Part shown: positions 30,794 to 40,608 of the stretch, piece after piece
How the letters are laid out: the number at the start of each line of letters is the position of its first letter
Numbering within the stretch: position 1 is the first letter of the stretch
Assembly (NCBI RefSeq): GCF_014653435.1
Contig: NZ_BNAO01000013.1
Coordinates: 1-43,096 of the forward strand
Origin: Alishewanella longhuensis
GTDB lineage: Bacteria > Pseudomonadota > Gammaproteobacteria > Enterobacterales > Alteromonadaceae
Direction: 5' to 3'
Length of the DNA: 43,096 nt
Notes under the pieces: model-generated
Seen by the model: only the letters and a program-made list of their open reading frames with translations
What the model was told of the DNA's origin: nothing
Database searches by the model: none
Translations under genes and position numbers: made by a program

Positions 30794-31732
30794 ATGGCCC
30801 GCCGTCTGCCACCTCTTAATGCACTAAAAGCGTTCGAAACCGCTGCCCGCCACCTTAGTTTTACTAAGGCGGCTGAGGAGATGTACGTTACGCAAGCGGC
30901 GATAAGCCATCAGATAAAAGCATTGGAAGACCATCTGGGCTTGAAGCTATTTATGCGCAAAAATCGCGCCTTGCTGCTAACGGAAGAAGGCCAGAGCTAC
31001 TTTTTAGATATTAAAGAGATTTTCTTGCAGTTGCATGAGGCCACCGAAAAGTTGTTGGCGCGTGGTGCTAAAGGCTCGTTAACGGTAAGTCTGCAGCCAA
31101 GTTTTGCTATTCAATGGTTGGTGCCGCGTTTAAACCAGTTTAGTGAACAACATCCGGATATCGATGTGCGGATTAAAGCGGTGGATTTGGATGAGGGCTC
31201 GCTAACGGATGATGTGGATGTCGCTATTTATTATGGTCGCGGCAGTTGGCGCAATCTACATGCTGATAAATTGCATACTGAATATTTGTTGCCGGTGTGT
31301 TCTCCCTTATTACTTAGCGGAACTAAGCCGTTACAAGAACCTACCGATCTACGTTTTCATAACTTGTTACATGATGGCTCCAGGAGAGCCTGGAAGGCGT
31401 GGTTTACCACCCAGGGCTTTAAAAACTTTAATGTAAATCAAGGCCCTATTTTTAGTCACTCGTCAATGGTACTGCAAGCGGCGATTCATGGGCAGGGCGT
31501 GGCATTGGCACATAACGTGTTAGCGCGGCCGGATATTAGCTCTGGCCGGTTAATAGTGCCGTTTAACCATGTATTAATTAGCAAAGATTCATACTATTTG
31601 GTTTGTCGGGAGAGCCAAACTGAACTCGGTAAAATTACCGCATTCAGACAATGGATGCTGGATATGGTGTTAGCGGAACAAGCCGATTTTGCTGAGCAGC
31701 AGTTTACGAATGCTGTTGCCCTGGATGATTAA
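30794..31732 (+). CDS. gcvA: LysR-type transcriptional regulator GcvA
   Basis: A 312-residue LysR regulator; in E. coli GcvA controls the glycine cleavage operon. The helix-turn-helix region (LSFTKAAEEMYVTQAAISHQ) and EEGQSYFLDIKEIFLQL are near-identical to E. coli, as is the effector domain start (LTVSLQPSFAIQWLVPRL) and DDVDVAIYYGRG. Downstream ygdD and rlmM repeat the E. coli neighbourhood, with one extra gene between. The gcv operon itself is not in the window. Confidence 0.92.
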   Translation: MARRLPPLNALKAFETAARHLSFTKAAEEMYVTQAAISHQIKALEDHLGLKLFMRKNRALLLTEEGQSYFLDIKEIFLQLHEATEKLLARGAKGSLTVSLQPSFAIQWLVPRLNQFSEQHPDIDVRIKAVDLDEGSLTDDVDVAIYYGRGSWRNLHADKLHTEYLLPVCSPLLLSGTKPLQEPTDLRFHNLLHDGSRRAWKAWFTTQGFKNFNVNQGPIFSHSSMVLQAAIHGQGVALAHNVLARPDISSGRLIVPFNHVLISKDSYYLVCRESQTELGKITAFRQWMLDMVLAEQADFAEQQFTNAVALDD

Positions 31733-31747
31733 GGTAAAAAGCCTAGC

Positions 31748-32380
31748 ATGAAAGCGCATCTGCTGCTTACCCATGGTGCGGGAGCTTCCTGTCAAAGTGA
31801 TTTTATGCAGCAATTGGCGATAGCATTGCGCGCAGAGCAGATTAAGGTGACTTTGTTCAATTTTAGCTACATGCAAGCGCGTTTGGTTAGCCTGACGAAA
31901 AGACCACCACCCAAAGCCGTGTTATTAGTGCCAGAGCTAGCGCAGGCCTTGGCTGAGCTAACGACGGGTTTGCCGCTTTTTGTTGGTGGTAAATCGATGG
32001 GCAGCAGAGTGGCTTCATTATGGGCGGCACAACAAGCTAAGCCGCTTAGTTCTGTTGATAGCAGTAATGAAAGTCAGGCTCGCGCAGTGTTTGCTTATGG
32101 CTATCCGTTTCATCCGCCCAGAAAAGATAGCTGGCGTACTGAGCATTTTGCAGCACTAAAGCTACCATTACACATTATACAAGGCGAGCGAGATCCTTTC
32201 GGTGGCAAAGCTGAATTAGCCTCGATGGCTTGGCCGAAGGTGAGTATTGATTGGCTTGCGGCAGCAGATCATGATTTTACCCCGCTAAAAAGCAGTGGTT
32301 TAACTCAAGAGACACTGATCAAACAAGCCGCTAATTTAACCAGTAGGTATATTGATGCCATTCTTGCACAAAGCAAATAA
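31748..32380 (+). CDS. Alpha/beta hydrolase, KANL3/Tex30-like
   Basis: A 210-residue serine hydrolase fold. It opens KAHLLLTHGAGASCQSDFM (oxyanion region), has the nucleophile elbow GGKSMGSR (Ser about 87), an acid in GERDPFGG and the catalytic His in AADHDFTPL. These features match the KANL3/Tex30-like alpha/beta hydrolases. The substrate is unknown. It sits 15 bases after gcvA and its end overlaps ygdD by 26 bases, so it belongs to the gcvA-rlmM transcript. Confidence 0.82.
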   Translation: MKAHLLLTHGAGASCQSDFMQQLAIALRAEQIKVTLFNFSYMQARLVSLTKRPPPKAVLLVPELAQALAELTTGLPLFVGGKSMGSRVASLWAAQQAKPLSSVDSSNESQARAVFAYGYPFHPPRKDSWRTEHFAALKLPLHIIQGERDPFGGKAELASMAWPKVSIDWLAAADHDFTPLKSSGLTQETLIKQAANLTSRYIDAILAQSK

Positions 32381-32720
32381 AAGCTTAGCGGCGCTATACG
32401 GCGCTGTGGTAGTAGGGTTAGCAGCGGCCTTAATGCATTTATGGCAAGCGCAGTTAACTGGCGAGGATACTGGCCGTGTTCTGGCAGCGCTTGGTATGTT
32501 GGCATTTCATGCACTCGCCTTGTTACAACTGCCGATGGCGAGCCGTTTACTGTCATTCACGGCCATTTTCTGGCATTTAGGTATCTGGTTATTTTGTTAC
32601 ACCTTAATAGCGGGCGCGTTACAGTTGCCATTTCACTTTTCTGCTTTGGCGCCCTATGGCGGCCAGAGTTTTATTTTAGGTTGGCTGTTACTGGCCATAG
32701 CGCTTTGGCGCAGGAATTAA
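32355..32720 (+). CDS. ygdD: DUF423 membrane protein, YgdD-like
   Basis: A 121-residue protein with four membrane segments. AALYGAVVVGLAAALMHLW at the start and GQSFILGWLLLAIA near the end are typical of DUF423. The start ATG overlaps the preceding gene; a TTG one codon upstream is possible. Function unknown; position between gcvA and rlmM is as in E. coli. Confidence 0.85.
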   Translation: MPFLHKANKSLAALYGAVVVGLAAALMHLWQAQLTGEDTGRVLAALGMLAFHALALLQLPMASRLLSFTAIFWHLGIWLFCYTLIAGALQLPFHFSALAPYGGQSFILGWLLLAIALWRRN

Positions 32721-32721
32721 T

Positions 32722-33804
32722 ATGAAACAATTACTATTGTACTGTCGTGCCGGTTTTGAAAAAGAATGCGCGGCAGAAATTCAGCATACAGCAGGTTTAC
32801 ATAATGTGTTCGGTTACTGCAAGTTAAGCGCTGATAGCGCCTACGTTATTTTTGAAGCCTATGATGCTGACAGCCTAGCGCAGTTTTACCGCGACTATCC
32901 GTTTGAACAGTTTATCTTTATCCGCCAGTGGAGCCTGCTGTTGGCTGAGCTGCTTGAGTTGCCGCCGGCAGATCGAATAGCGCCAGTAATTGCCGCCGCA
33001 CTTAACGCCGAACTAAGCAGTTGTGGTGAGATAAGAGTGGAATATCCGGAAACAAATGACGGTAAAACCTTATCAACCCTGGCGCGGAAACTAACAGTGC
33101 CACTGCGTCAGGCATTACGACAAGCAGGCGTATTATTGCCAAAAGAACAAAAACGGGCACCTGTGCTGCATTTGTTTTTATTAACGGGGCAACAGGGCTA
33201 TGTCGGATTGTCGTATCCGGAGAACAACAGCCCACTGGAAAATGGCATTATGCGGCTGAAGTTTCCTAACGAAGCACCAAGTCGCAGTACTTTAAAGCTT
33301 GAAGAAGCCTTTATTCAGTTTATTCCTAAGCATGAGTGGGATAAACGCCTGTCTGGTGGCATGAATGCGGTAGATCTTGGCGCTAGCCCCGGTGGCTGGA
33401 CTTATCAGCTGGTAAAACGCAGTATGATGGTCACTGCGATTGATAACGGCCCTATGGCTGAGTCATTAATGGAAACCGGTCAGGTGCGCCATTTAATGGT
33501 GGATGGCTTTAAGTATGAGCCACAGAAAAAGAATAACCATTGGCTGGTTTGCGACATGATAGAGCAACCACAAAGGGTGGCAGAGCGTATTGCAGATTGG
33601 CTAATCAATGGCTGGTGTCAGGAAACTATTTTTAACCTGAAACTGCCAATGAAAAAGCGCTATGAAACGGTGACAGACATTTTGCAGCAACTTGAGCAGC
33701 GCCTGGCCGACGCTGGCATCAAATACCGGCTGCAGGTTAAACATTTATACCATGACAGGGAAGAAGTGACGGTACACATACAAAATCTGGTACAACGTTT
33801 CTAA
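32722..33804 (+). CDS. rlmM: 23S rRNA (cytidine(2498)-2'-O)-methyltransferase
   Basis: A 360-residue enzyme methylating the ribose of C2498 in 23S rRNA. The N-terminal THUMP-like domain opens KQLLLYCRAGFEKECAAEI. The Rossmann methyltransferase domain has AVDLGASPGGWTYQL (SAM binding) and a K-D-K-E-type set of catalytic positions (for example LKLPMKKRYETV). AGGA lies six bases before the ATG, and the gene starts one base after the ygdD stop. Confidence 0.94.
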   Translation: MKQLLLYCRAGFEKECAAEIQHTAGLHNVFGYCKLSADSAYVIFEAYDADSLAQFYRDYPFEQFIFIRQWSLLLAELLELPPADRIAPVIAAALNAELSSCGEIRVEYPETNDGKTLSTLARKLTVPLRQALRQAGVLLPKEQKRAPVLHLFLLTGQQGYVGLSYPENNSPLENGIMRLKFPNEAPSRSTLKLEEAFIQFIPKHEWDKRLSGGMNAVDLGASPGGWTYQLVKRSMMVTAIDNGPMAESLMETGQVRHLMVDGFKYEPQKKNNHWLVCDMIEQPQRVAERIADWLINGWCQETIFNLKLPMKKRYETVTDILQQLEQRLADAGIKYRLQVKHLYHDREEVTVHIQNLVQRF

Positions 33805-33904
33805 TCAGCTGAGCAGCGGGGCTTCACCGCGAAGCGCTGGGCCAGTTGTGCATTAGAACAAATAGGGCAGGAAAACTGGCTTCGGAAAGTCGCTTAGGAA
33901 AAGG

Positions 33905-33925
33905 AGCGCTGCATTAGTCAGCGCT
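33905..33925 (-). terminator. Terminator overlapping the stop codon of the exported nuclease-family gene
   Basis: AGCGCTG pairs with CAGCGCT around a seven-base loop that contains the stop codon. CCTTTTCC follows on the minus strand. A stem this close to the stop is unusual but fits a compact terminator. Confidence 0.45.
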
Positions 33926-35101
33926 TAATTCTACTGTTACCCACACCAGGCGATGATCCGAACTGGCGCCGCGTGAGCCAACCAGCGGGTAGAGAGGATC
34001 GGCTTTTACCGGCCAGAACACACCGCTGTCTTTTAACTGCAAACCCGCTTTTGACGGCAATACATAGTCGGCACGCATCCGCCACTCAGCGGTGTGAAAT
34101 GCCGCTTTCGGGTTATCCGGAGTATGTTCTGCACCACCTAAGCTAGCGGGCGGCATACTGTTGTTAATTCGCGGATGGTTGTACAGCATGCCAATACCAC
34201 TGTTTAAGGCATTGCCTTCGTTATCCGCTGAAGCGTTCTGATCGCCCAGCAGTATAAAGCGGGCGTTTTCTGCTAAGCCGCCTTTGTTGCCGTTATCATC
34301 GCAAATATAAGCTGCTTTTTGCGGTGTTAAGTAATCGGCCCATAAACGGATTTCGTCATGGTTACGAATGCCATTACGGTTTTCTTCACCGTCAAATACT
34401 GGTGGAGTGGGGTGGCTGGCTAACATATGCAGCGTTTTGCCATGAATATTAATTGGGATATCCCAGTGGCTTTTAGATGAAAGTGGAAACTTTGCCCAGG
34501 CATCTTTACTGTACCAGGGGCTGCCATCCGCTTTTTTTGTTGGCATAAAACCTGGCATATCCCGCCATTTAAAGTGCTGAAAAGTTCGAACTTTGGCTGT
34601 GTCTATTGGATATTTAGACAACAGCACCATTCCGTACTGGCCAGGGTAAAAACCATAGCCCCAGGCATCCGCTCCCACACCGCTTGCGTTACCATCGTTA
34701 TCTAAATCATAAGGACTGGGCTGGCCGGTATTTACTGTACTGTAGTAGTAAAAGGGATAGTCAATTGCTTCACTGCCCGCCTGCGCTTTGTTTAGATAGT
34801 TTTTAATAAAGGCTGCAATACCCAGCTTAGGATCTTCAATATAGTCAAATTCATTCAGTAGCAGAATATCTGGCCGCACCTGCTGAATAATGGCGGCAAT
34901 ATTCTTGACTTGTGGGTGCTCACCGTTGGCGAGAATATCAATTAACACCTGACTACTGCCACGCTCACCGCGCGGCAGATAATTTTCTGCTTCCATGCTG
35001 ACATTAAAGGTGGCAACTTTGAGTTGAGTTTGCGCCATAGCTGTAGGAACGATCACGATCAATAAAGTAGCAACTAGCGTACTAAGGAATAGTTTTGACA
35101 T
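33914..35101 (-). CDS. Exported endonuclease/exonuclease/phosphatase-family protein
   Basis: A 395-residue protein with a signal peptide (LFLSTLVATLLIVIVPTAMA, cleaved before QTQLK). The metal-dependent phosphoesterase fold is shown by LKVATFNVSMEAEN, DILLLNEFDY (catalytic Glu), HMLASHPTPP, LLGDQNASAD, RADYVLPS and SSDHRLVWV (catalytic Asp-His). Such proteins act outside the cytoplasm on nucleic acids or phosphoesters, for example in phosphate scavenging; the substrate is not evident. It is divergent from the Oar-like receptor. Confidence 0.87.
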   Translation of the reverse strand: MSKLFLSTLVATLLIVIVPTAMAQTQLKVATFNVSMEAENYLPRGERGSSQVLIDILANGEHPQVKNIAAIIQQVRPDILLLNEFDYIEDPKLGIAAFIKNYLNKAQAGSEAIDYPFYYYSTVNTGQPSPYDLDNDGNASGVGADAWGYGFYPGQYGMVLLSKYPIDTAKVRTFQHFKWRDMPGFMPTKKADGSPWYSKDAWAKFPLSSKSHWDIPINIHGKTLHMLASHPTPPVFDGEENRNGIRNHDEIRLWADYLTPQKAAYICDDNGNKGGLAENARFILLGDQNASADNEGNALNSGIGMLYNHPRINNSMPPASLGGAEHTPDNPKAAFHTAEWRMRADYVLPSKAGLQLKDSGVFWPVKADPLYPLVGSRGASSDHRLVWVTVELSAD

Positions 35102-35505
35102 AAAGCATTTAAAACTGTTTTTTATAAGAGGCTAAGCATAACCAGCTAATTTTGATAAATCCAGCTATTAAGCTGATGCGAGTTGTAGGAAAGCCGTTAA
35201 TGAGCTTCAAGCAAAAGTAAGCTAGCATGGGTTAATGCGCCAAAAGCAATATTAGTGCACTGTTTTAAAGCAAATAGATATTTTTTAACCGATTTTCTGA
35301 CATGTTGTTCGCATCAGAAAATAGGCATGTTACACTATTATTACGGGACTGCTTTGACAACTATATAACGCATTAGTTCCTGTGATTTGGTGTCTGTAAC
35401 GAAAATGACATATTTATCGTTTAGTCTTTGTACCAGATTTAAACCAATTCTAGAAAAACTAAATCGGATTTAGCTTAGAAATCACAACTACCAGGTGAAA
35501 ACGAT
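35102..35505. other. Divergent intergenic region with the receptor control signals
   Basis: No gene is supported in this 404-base gap. It must contain promoters in both directions. TTGACA occurs at about 35354 but no good -10 follows at the right spacing. AGGTG lies before the receptor ATG. The long A/T-rich leader before the receptor could be regulated, but nothing decisive is visible. Confidence 0.35.
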
Positions 35506-38500
35506 ATGAAAATTAAACATTTAGCAATGGCCGTAGCAATAGGCCTTGGCGCGGTAAGCGCAGCTTACGCTGAAACTTCTTCAGCAATACGCGGCAGTGT
35601 GCAGGATGCGCAAGGGCAAGTAACTGCTAATGCCCAAGTGGAGATATTACACGTCCCTTCAAATACCCGTACTGTGGCAACTACAAATCAGTCAGGTTCT
35701 TTTGTTAGCAGCGGTTTACGTGTTGGTGGTCCATACACCATTACTATTACAAGCGACCAAGGAACCATTCGTTACGAAAATATCTTTCTTTCACTTGGTG
35801 AGCCGTTCCGTTTAAATGCACAATTAGAAACGGCGCAAGCAAGCAATATTGAAAGAATTGCTGTAACAGGTTCTGTTGGTAATTTGCTTAATATGGGCAA
35901 AATGGGGGCAGGCTCAGTTTTCAGCTCCGCGGACATTGAAAGTGCGCCGTTGTTTGATCGTGACTTAAAAGATGTTGTTCGTCAGGATCCGTTAGTGGTG
36001 GTATTAGGTGATAACGATAGTTCAATGTCGGTAGCGGGTGCTAACCCACGTTATAACAGTCTTACTGTTGATGGTGTTCGTCAGGATGATGACTTTGGTC
36101 TGAACGGCAACGGTTACCCAACAAGACGCTCACCGATTCCTATCTCTGCTGTTGATCAAATAGTGGTTAACACCTCTCCGTACAATGCTAAGTTCGGCGG
36201 CTTTACTGGCGCCGGCATCAATGCGGTAACTAAGTCTGGTACAAATGAGTTTGCAGGTTCTTTATTTTATGAATACATGGGTGATGAGCTTTCTGGTAAG
36301 TCTGGGCGCAGCGGCCAGCCAAAGACAGATCTTGGTGAGTTCGAGCGTAAAGTTTACGGTTTAAGTGCTGGTGGCGCTATCGTTCAGGACACGTTCTTTG
36401 CTTTTGTTGCTTATGAAAAACTAGAAGAGCCAAGTACTTTACTATGGGGACCTGCCGGTGTTGCTACACCAAATAATGCTTCGGTAACTGTTGCCGATCT
36501 AGACCGGGTGTTAAATATAGCTCGCAGTGTATATGGCGTAGAGCCAGGTACCTGGGAATATAACCCACCTGAGAAAGATGAAAAATTGCTTGTTAAGTTA
36601 GACTGGAACATTAACGATGACCACCGTGCTTCGTTAACTTACCAAAATACAAAGAGCAATGGTGTAGCCCCAGGTTTTGCCTCTTCTAACAGTCGTATTA
36701 CTATGGACTCGACTGCTTATGATAATAAACAAAATCTAGAATCTCTTGCTGCGCACTTGTATTCAAACTGGACTGATAATTTCTCTACAGATATTAAACT
36801 GGCTTGGAAAGATGTTAATACCAACCAAGATCCATTAAGAGGGCGTGAAGTAGGTCAGGTAGAAGTTCGTACGCCTTCAGGTTCAGTTGTGTTCGGTGCC
36901 GATAGTTTCCGTCATGTAAACGTATTGACCAACGAACTGTTACAGTTCCGTTTCGCAGGTGAATATTTACTCGAAGATCATACTATAACTTTTGGTTGGG
37001 ATCGCGAGACCTTAGATGTGTTCAATGCTTTCGTTCCTTATACCTTAGGTCAATGGACCTTCAATAGCATCGAGAACTTTGAGAACCGTTTTGTAAACTC
37101 ACTTCGTTACGAAAACGCCTTTAGCGGTAATTCAGATGATGCGGCAGCTGCCTTTAAGTTCACCACAGACTCTTTGTTCTTACAAAACAGCTGGGAGCTG
37201 TTTGAATATGACTTAACGTTAGACTTCGGTTTACGTTATGAGCGTTATAGTTCAAGTGATAAGCCGGTAGTAAATCAAAACTTCTTAGAAAGATATGGCT
37301 TTGATAATACCGAGAACTTAGATGGCAAATCACTGCTGATGCCACGTATTGGTTTCAACTGGCGTGCGACGCCGGAAGCCACAGTACGCGGTGGTGTAGG
37401 ACGTTTTGGTGGTGGTCGTCCAAACGTTTGGGTTGCTAACAGCTTCTCTGTTGATGGCGTAACCAAGGTGCGCGCACCTAATAGTGTTTCAAACAATATT
37501 GAAAATGTTGATATTAAAGTAATCCCAACCCAGGTAGCAAACTCTCTGCAACCGGGTAATGGTGATGTTAATGCGATTGATCCAAACTTCAAGCTACCAT
37601 CAGAGTGGAAAGCTAATTTGGCCGTTGACTATGTGCTTAATCTTGATGGCTTAGGTCGTTGGGATTTAACGGCAGAATATTTGCACTCGTATAAAGATCG
37701 CGATGTGATTTGGAAAGATTTGTACAGAGAGCAATTCCCAATTACTGTAGGTCCAGATGGTCGTAACATCTACTCAGTGCCAGATAACCGTCATGATATT
37801 TTATTTATTAACGGTAAAGGTGGTCGTAGTAACGTGTATGCACTTGGTGCGTCTACTAAGATAGATAAGTTAAATATGCGTTTTGGTTATGCTCACCAAA
37901 ATGTGAAGGACGTGTCGTCAGGCACATCCTCACAGGCGGCATCTAACTTCTCTCGATACCCAGCTGTCGACCGCAATATTCCACAAGCAGGTATTGCTGG
38001 TTATCAAATCGAACATCGTTTGAATATGACCTTAACCTATTCACACGAGTTCTTCGCTGGTTATAACTCTAGGTTTACTGTTTACGCGGAAAGACGCTCT
38101 GGCCGTCCATATAGTTGGACAACTGGCCCAGGTAGTACTTTTGGTGATAATGGTAGCTTAGGTGGTACTGATGATCGCAACGGTTATTTAGTATATGTAC
38201 CAAGTGGCCCGAATGATCCAGCAGTAAGATATGACGGCAATTTTGGTTGGGATAACTTTGTAGCTGCAGGTCTGGATAAATATGCGGGTACTATAGTTCC
38301 TCGAAATACTGAGTCTGGTCGTTGGACTTCAACAGTCGACTTTAAGTTTGAGCAAGAAATCCCAGGTTTTGCTATCGGCCATAAGGGTTCTGTTTATTTT
38401 GAAATTAAAAACTTACTTAATCTAATTGATAGTAGCGCAGGACGTGTTTACGAGACAGCTTTCCCAGGCTATCAACGTATTGCCAACGTCGCTTATGATG

Positions 38501-38616
38501 CCGCTGCTAATCAGTATGTTTACAGCGCACCAACTGCTCGTACCGGCGTGCCAGAAGCATTCCGTAACGTAGAATCAGCTTGGCGCTTAAAAGTTGGCGT
38601 AAGTTATAAGTTCTAA
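35506..38616 (+). CDS. Oar-like TonB-dependent receptor with carboxypeptidase-regulatory-like domain
   Basis: A 1036-residue outer-membrane protein. Signal peptide IKHLAMAVAIGLGAVSAAYA; then an N-terminal beta-sandwich of about 80 residues (SSAIRGSVQDAQGQV, QSGSFVSSGLRVGGPY) as in Oar proteins; a TonB-box-like ERIAVTGSV; a plug domain ending YNAKFGGFTGAGINAVTKSG; and a long barrel ending AWRLKVGVSYKF. Oar-type receptors are often abundant and take up peptides or export proteins; the ligand here is unknown. Codon use is richer in GGT, GTT and CGT than in neighbouring genes and the terminator is strong, which suggests high expression. Confidence 0.92.
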   Translation: MKIKHLAMAVAIGLGAVSAAYAETSSAIRGSVQDAQGQVTANAQVEILHVPSNTRTVATTNQSGSFVSSGLRVGGPYTITITSDQGTIRYENIFLSLGEPFRLNAQLETAQASNIERIAVTGSVGNLLNMGKMGAGSVFSSADIESAPLFDRDLKDVVRQDPLVVVLGDNDSSMSVAGANPRYNSLTVDGVRQDDDFGLNGNGYPTRRSPIPISAVDQIVVNTSPYNAKFGGFTGAGINAVTKSGTNEFAGSLFYEYMGDELSGKSGRSGQPKTDLGEFERKVYGLSAGGAIVQDTFFAFVAYEKLEEPSTLLWGPAGVATPNNASVTVADLDRVLNIARSVYGVEPGTWEYNPPEKDEKLLVKLDWNINDDHRASLTYQNTKSNGVAPGFASSNSRITMDSTAYDNKQNLESLAAHLYSNWTDNFSTDIKLAWKDVNTNQDPLRGREVGQVEVRTPSGSVVFGADSFRHVNVLTNELLQFRFAGEYLLEDHTITFGWDRETLDVFNAFVPYTLGQWTFNSIENFENRFVNSLRYENAFSGNSDDAAAAFKFTTDSLFLQNSWELFEYDLTLDFGLRYERYSSSDKPVVNQNFLERYGFDNTENLDGKSLLMPRIGFNWRATPEATVRGGVGRFGGGRPNVWVANSFSVDGVTKVRAPNSVSNNIENVDIKVIPTQVANSLQPGNGDVNAIDPNFKLPSEWKANLAVDYVLNLDGLGRWDLTAEYLHSYKDRDVIWKDLYREQFPITVGPDGRNIYSVPDNRHDILFINGKGGRSNVYALGASTKIDKLNMRFGYAHQNVKDVSSGTSSQAASNFSRYPAVDRNIPQAGIAGYQIEHRLNMTLTYSHEFFAGYNSRFTVYAERRSGRPYSWTTGPGSTFGDNGSLGGTDDRNGYLVYVPSGPNDPAVRYDGNFGWDNFVAAGLDKYAGTIVPRNTESGRWTSTVDFKFEQEIPGFAIGHKGSVYFEIKNLLNLIDSSAGRVYETAFPGYQRIANVAYDAAANQYVYSAPTARTGVPEAFRNVESAWRLKVGVSYKF

Positions 38617-38634
38617 TAAAGTGTAATAATATGA

Positions 38635-38662
38635 ATGCCCGCAGTTAGCGGGCATTTTTTTT
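38635..38662 (+). terminator. Strong intrinsic terminator after the Oar-like receptor
   Basis: ATGCCCGC pairs with GCGGGCAT around an AGTTA loop and runs directly into eight T. This is the best terminator in the window and separates the receptor from udk. Confidence 0.93.
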
Positions 38663-38733
38663 GGATTTTTTATTCCTAATTGTCACGTTATTAGCGATAA
38701 TTACCAGCTATTTTAAATACGGTAGGCTGTTTT

Positions 38734-39366
38734 ATGGGTAAAAATACCATTATCGCTATTGCGGGTGCTTCGGCCTCCGGTAAAAGTTTATTTGCATCAA
38801 CTGTTTACCAAGAGCTAGTAGCAGAACTTGGCGGAGAGCGTATTGCCATATTATCCGAAGACGCTTATTACCGGGACCAAAGTCATTTGTCTTTTGAGCA
38901 ACGCATCCTCACTAATTATGATCATCCTTCTGCTTTTGAACATGAATTATTAGTTGAACATCTCAAAGCGCTGCGTGCAGGGCAAAGTATCGCTATGCCG
39001 CAATATAGTTATAAGTTACATACCCGGTTGGATGAAACCATTAAAGTGCAAGCTGCTAAGGTCATATTAGTAGAAGGTATTTTATTATTGACGGATGAGA
39101 AGCTTCGTAACCAATTTGATATCACAGTATTTATGGATACACCGCTAGATATTTGTTTGTTACGCCGTATTAAAAGAGACTTAGAAGATCGTGGCCGTAG
39201 TCTGGCTTCGGTAACAGAGCAATACGAAAGCACAGTACGTCCGGCGTTCTTTGAGTTTATCGCCCCTTCCAAACAATATGCCGATCTGGTAGTAACCCGC
39301 GGTGGTAAAAATCAGATTGCTATCGATATTATAAAAGCAAAAATTCGCCAGCTTCTGGCAGAATAA
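38734..39366 (+). CDS. udk: Uridine kinase
   Basis: A 210-residue cytosolic kinase for uridine and cytidine salvage. The P-loop GASASGKS is at residues 11-18; [22 protein letters not shown] and the lid motif [13 protein letters not shown] complete the uridine-kinase family signature. Full length. It is followed after 18 bases by a nucleoside transporter, so uptake and trapping of uridine are encoded together. Confidence 0.94.
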   Translation: MGKNTIIAIAGASASGKSLFASTVYQELVAELGGERIAILSEDAYYRDQSHLSFEQRILTNYDHPSAFEHELLVEHLKALRAGQSIAMPQYSYKLHTRLDETIKVQAAKVILVEGILLLTDEKLRNQFDITVFMDTPLDICLLRRIKRDLEDRGRSLASVTEQYESTVRPAFFEFIAPSKQYADLVVTRGGKNQIAIDIIKAKIRQLLAE

Positions 39367-39384
39367 TAACCAGGGAATACACCT

Positions 39385-40593
39385 ATGATGGGATTAGTGG
39401 GCATTTTCGCCCTGTTATTGGTCGCTTATGCAGCGTCAGCAAATCGCAGCCGGATTAATTGGCGGACTGTGGGGGGCGCTTTTGCTATTCAAATTGCTAT
39501 TGGTGCCTTTGTGCTTTATGTGCCCTTTGGCCAGGAGGTGCTTTATAATATTTCGCAGGTGGTGGCGAATGTTATTAGTTACGCCAATGCCGGTATCTTA
39601 TTCTTATTTGGTGATTTGGGGAGTTTTTCCCAAGGCTTTATCTTCGCCATCCATGTTTTGACTATTATTATTTTCTTCTCTTCGCTTATTGCTGTGTTAT
39701 ACCACATTGGTGTGATGACCTGGGTTATTCGACTTATTGGTGGCGGTTTACAGAAATTATTAGGTACTAGTCGTCCTGAGTCGATGTCTGCTGCAGCTAA
39801 TATTTTTGTTGGGCAAACAGAGGCCCCACTTATTGTTCGACCTTTTATTCCAACAATGACTCGTTCAGAACTGTTTGCGGTTATGGTTGGTGGCTTAGCC
39901 TCTGTGGCTGGTTCAGTATTAGCGGGCTATGCAGGGCTTGGGGTTGAATTAAAATATCTGATCGCCGCCAGTTTTATGGCCGCACCAGGTGGTTTCTTAA
40001 TGGCGAAAATGATTTTGCCAGAAACTGAAACACCGAAAAACGAACTCGCTGAGATTGGTGGTGAGAAGCCACATACTAATCTAATTGATGCCGCTGCTGC
40101 CGGTGCCTCCAGCGGTATGCAATTAGCGTTAAACGTAGGCGCTATGTTGCTTGCTTTTGTTGGCTTAATCGCCTTAGTTAACGGTATCGTTGGTGGAGTA
40201 GGCGGCTGGTTTGGTAAAGATGACCTAACACTGCAATTAATCTTTGGTTATGTATTCCAACCTCTGGCCTTTATTTTAGGTGTCTCTTGGGATGAAGCTC
40301 GGGCAGCCGGCAGTTTTATTGGTCAAAAACTGGTAATTAATGAATTTGTCGCATACCTCGACTTTGTGCAAGTAAGAGAACAGTTAAGCGCCCACACTCA
40401 GGTAATCGTTACTATTGCTTTATGTGGTTTTGCTAACTTTTCTTCTATTGCCATTTTATTAGGTGGTTTGGGCGGTATGGCACCAAGTCGCCGCGCTGAT
40501 ATTGCCGAGTTAGGGTTAAAAGCCTTACTTGCTGCAACATTAGCGAACTTAATGAGCGCTGCAATAGCAGGGTTCTTTTTTTACTTAGGCTAA
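39385..40593 (+). CDS. Concentrative nucleoside transporter (NupC/CNT family)
   Basis: A 402-residue inner-membrane symporter with about 8-10 membrane segments. Nucleoside-binding motifs are [14 protein letters not shown] (about 146) and NEFVAYLDF (about 312), together with [11 protein letters not shown] near the C-terminus, as in Vibrio CNT. It would import uridine and related nucleosides with Na+ or H+, feeding Udk encoded just upstream. Two consecutive ATG codons are possible starts; AGGGA lies upstream. Confidence 0.92.
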   Translation: MMGLVGIFALLLVAYAASANRSRINWRTVGGAFAIQIAIGAFVLYVPFGQEVLYNISQVVANVISYANAGILFLFGDLGSFSQGFIFAIHVLTIIIFFSSLIAVLYHIGVMTWVIRLIGGGLQKLLGTSRPESMSAAANIFVGQTEAPLIVRPFIPTMTRSELFAVMVGGLASVAGSVLAGYAGLGVELKYLIAASFMAAPGGFLMAKMILPETETPKNELAEIGGEKPHTNLIDAAAAGASSGMQLALNVGAMLLAFVGLIALVNGIVGGVGGWFGKDDLTLQLIFGYVFQPLAFILGVSWDEARAAGSFIGQKLVINEFVAYLDFVQVREQLSAHTQVIVTIALCGFANFSSIAILLGGLGGMAPSRRADIAELGLKALLAATLANLMSAAIAGFFFYLG

Positions 40594-40608
40594 AAACAGG
40601 TCTTTTAT

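Noticed and set aside
33805..33904. Hairpin GGCTTC/GAAGCG after rlmM as a terminator
   Set aside because: The stem is short and lacks a following T-tract.
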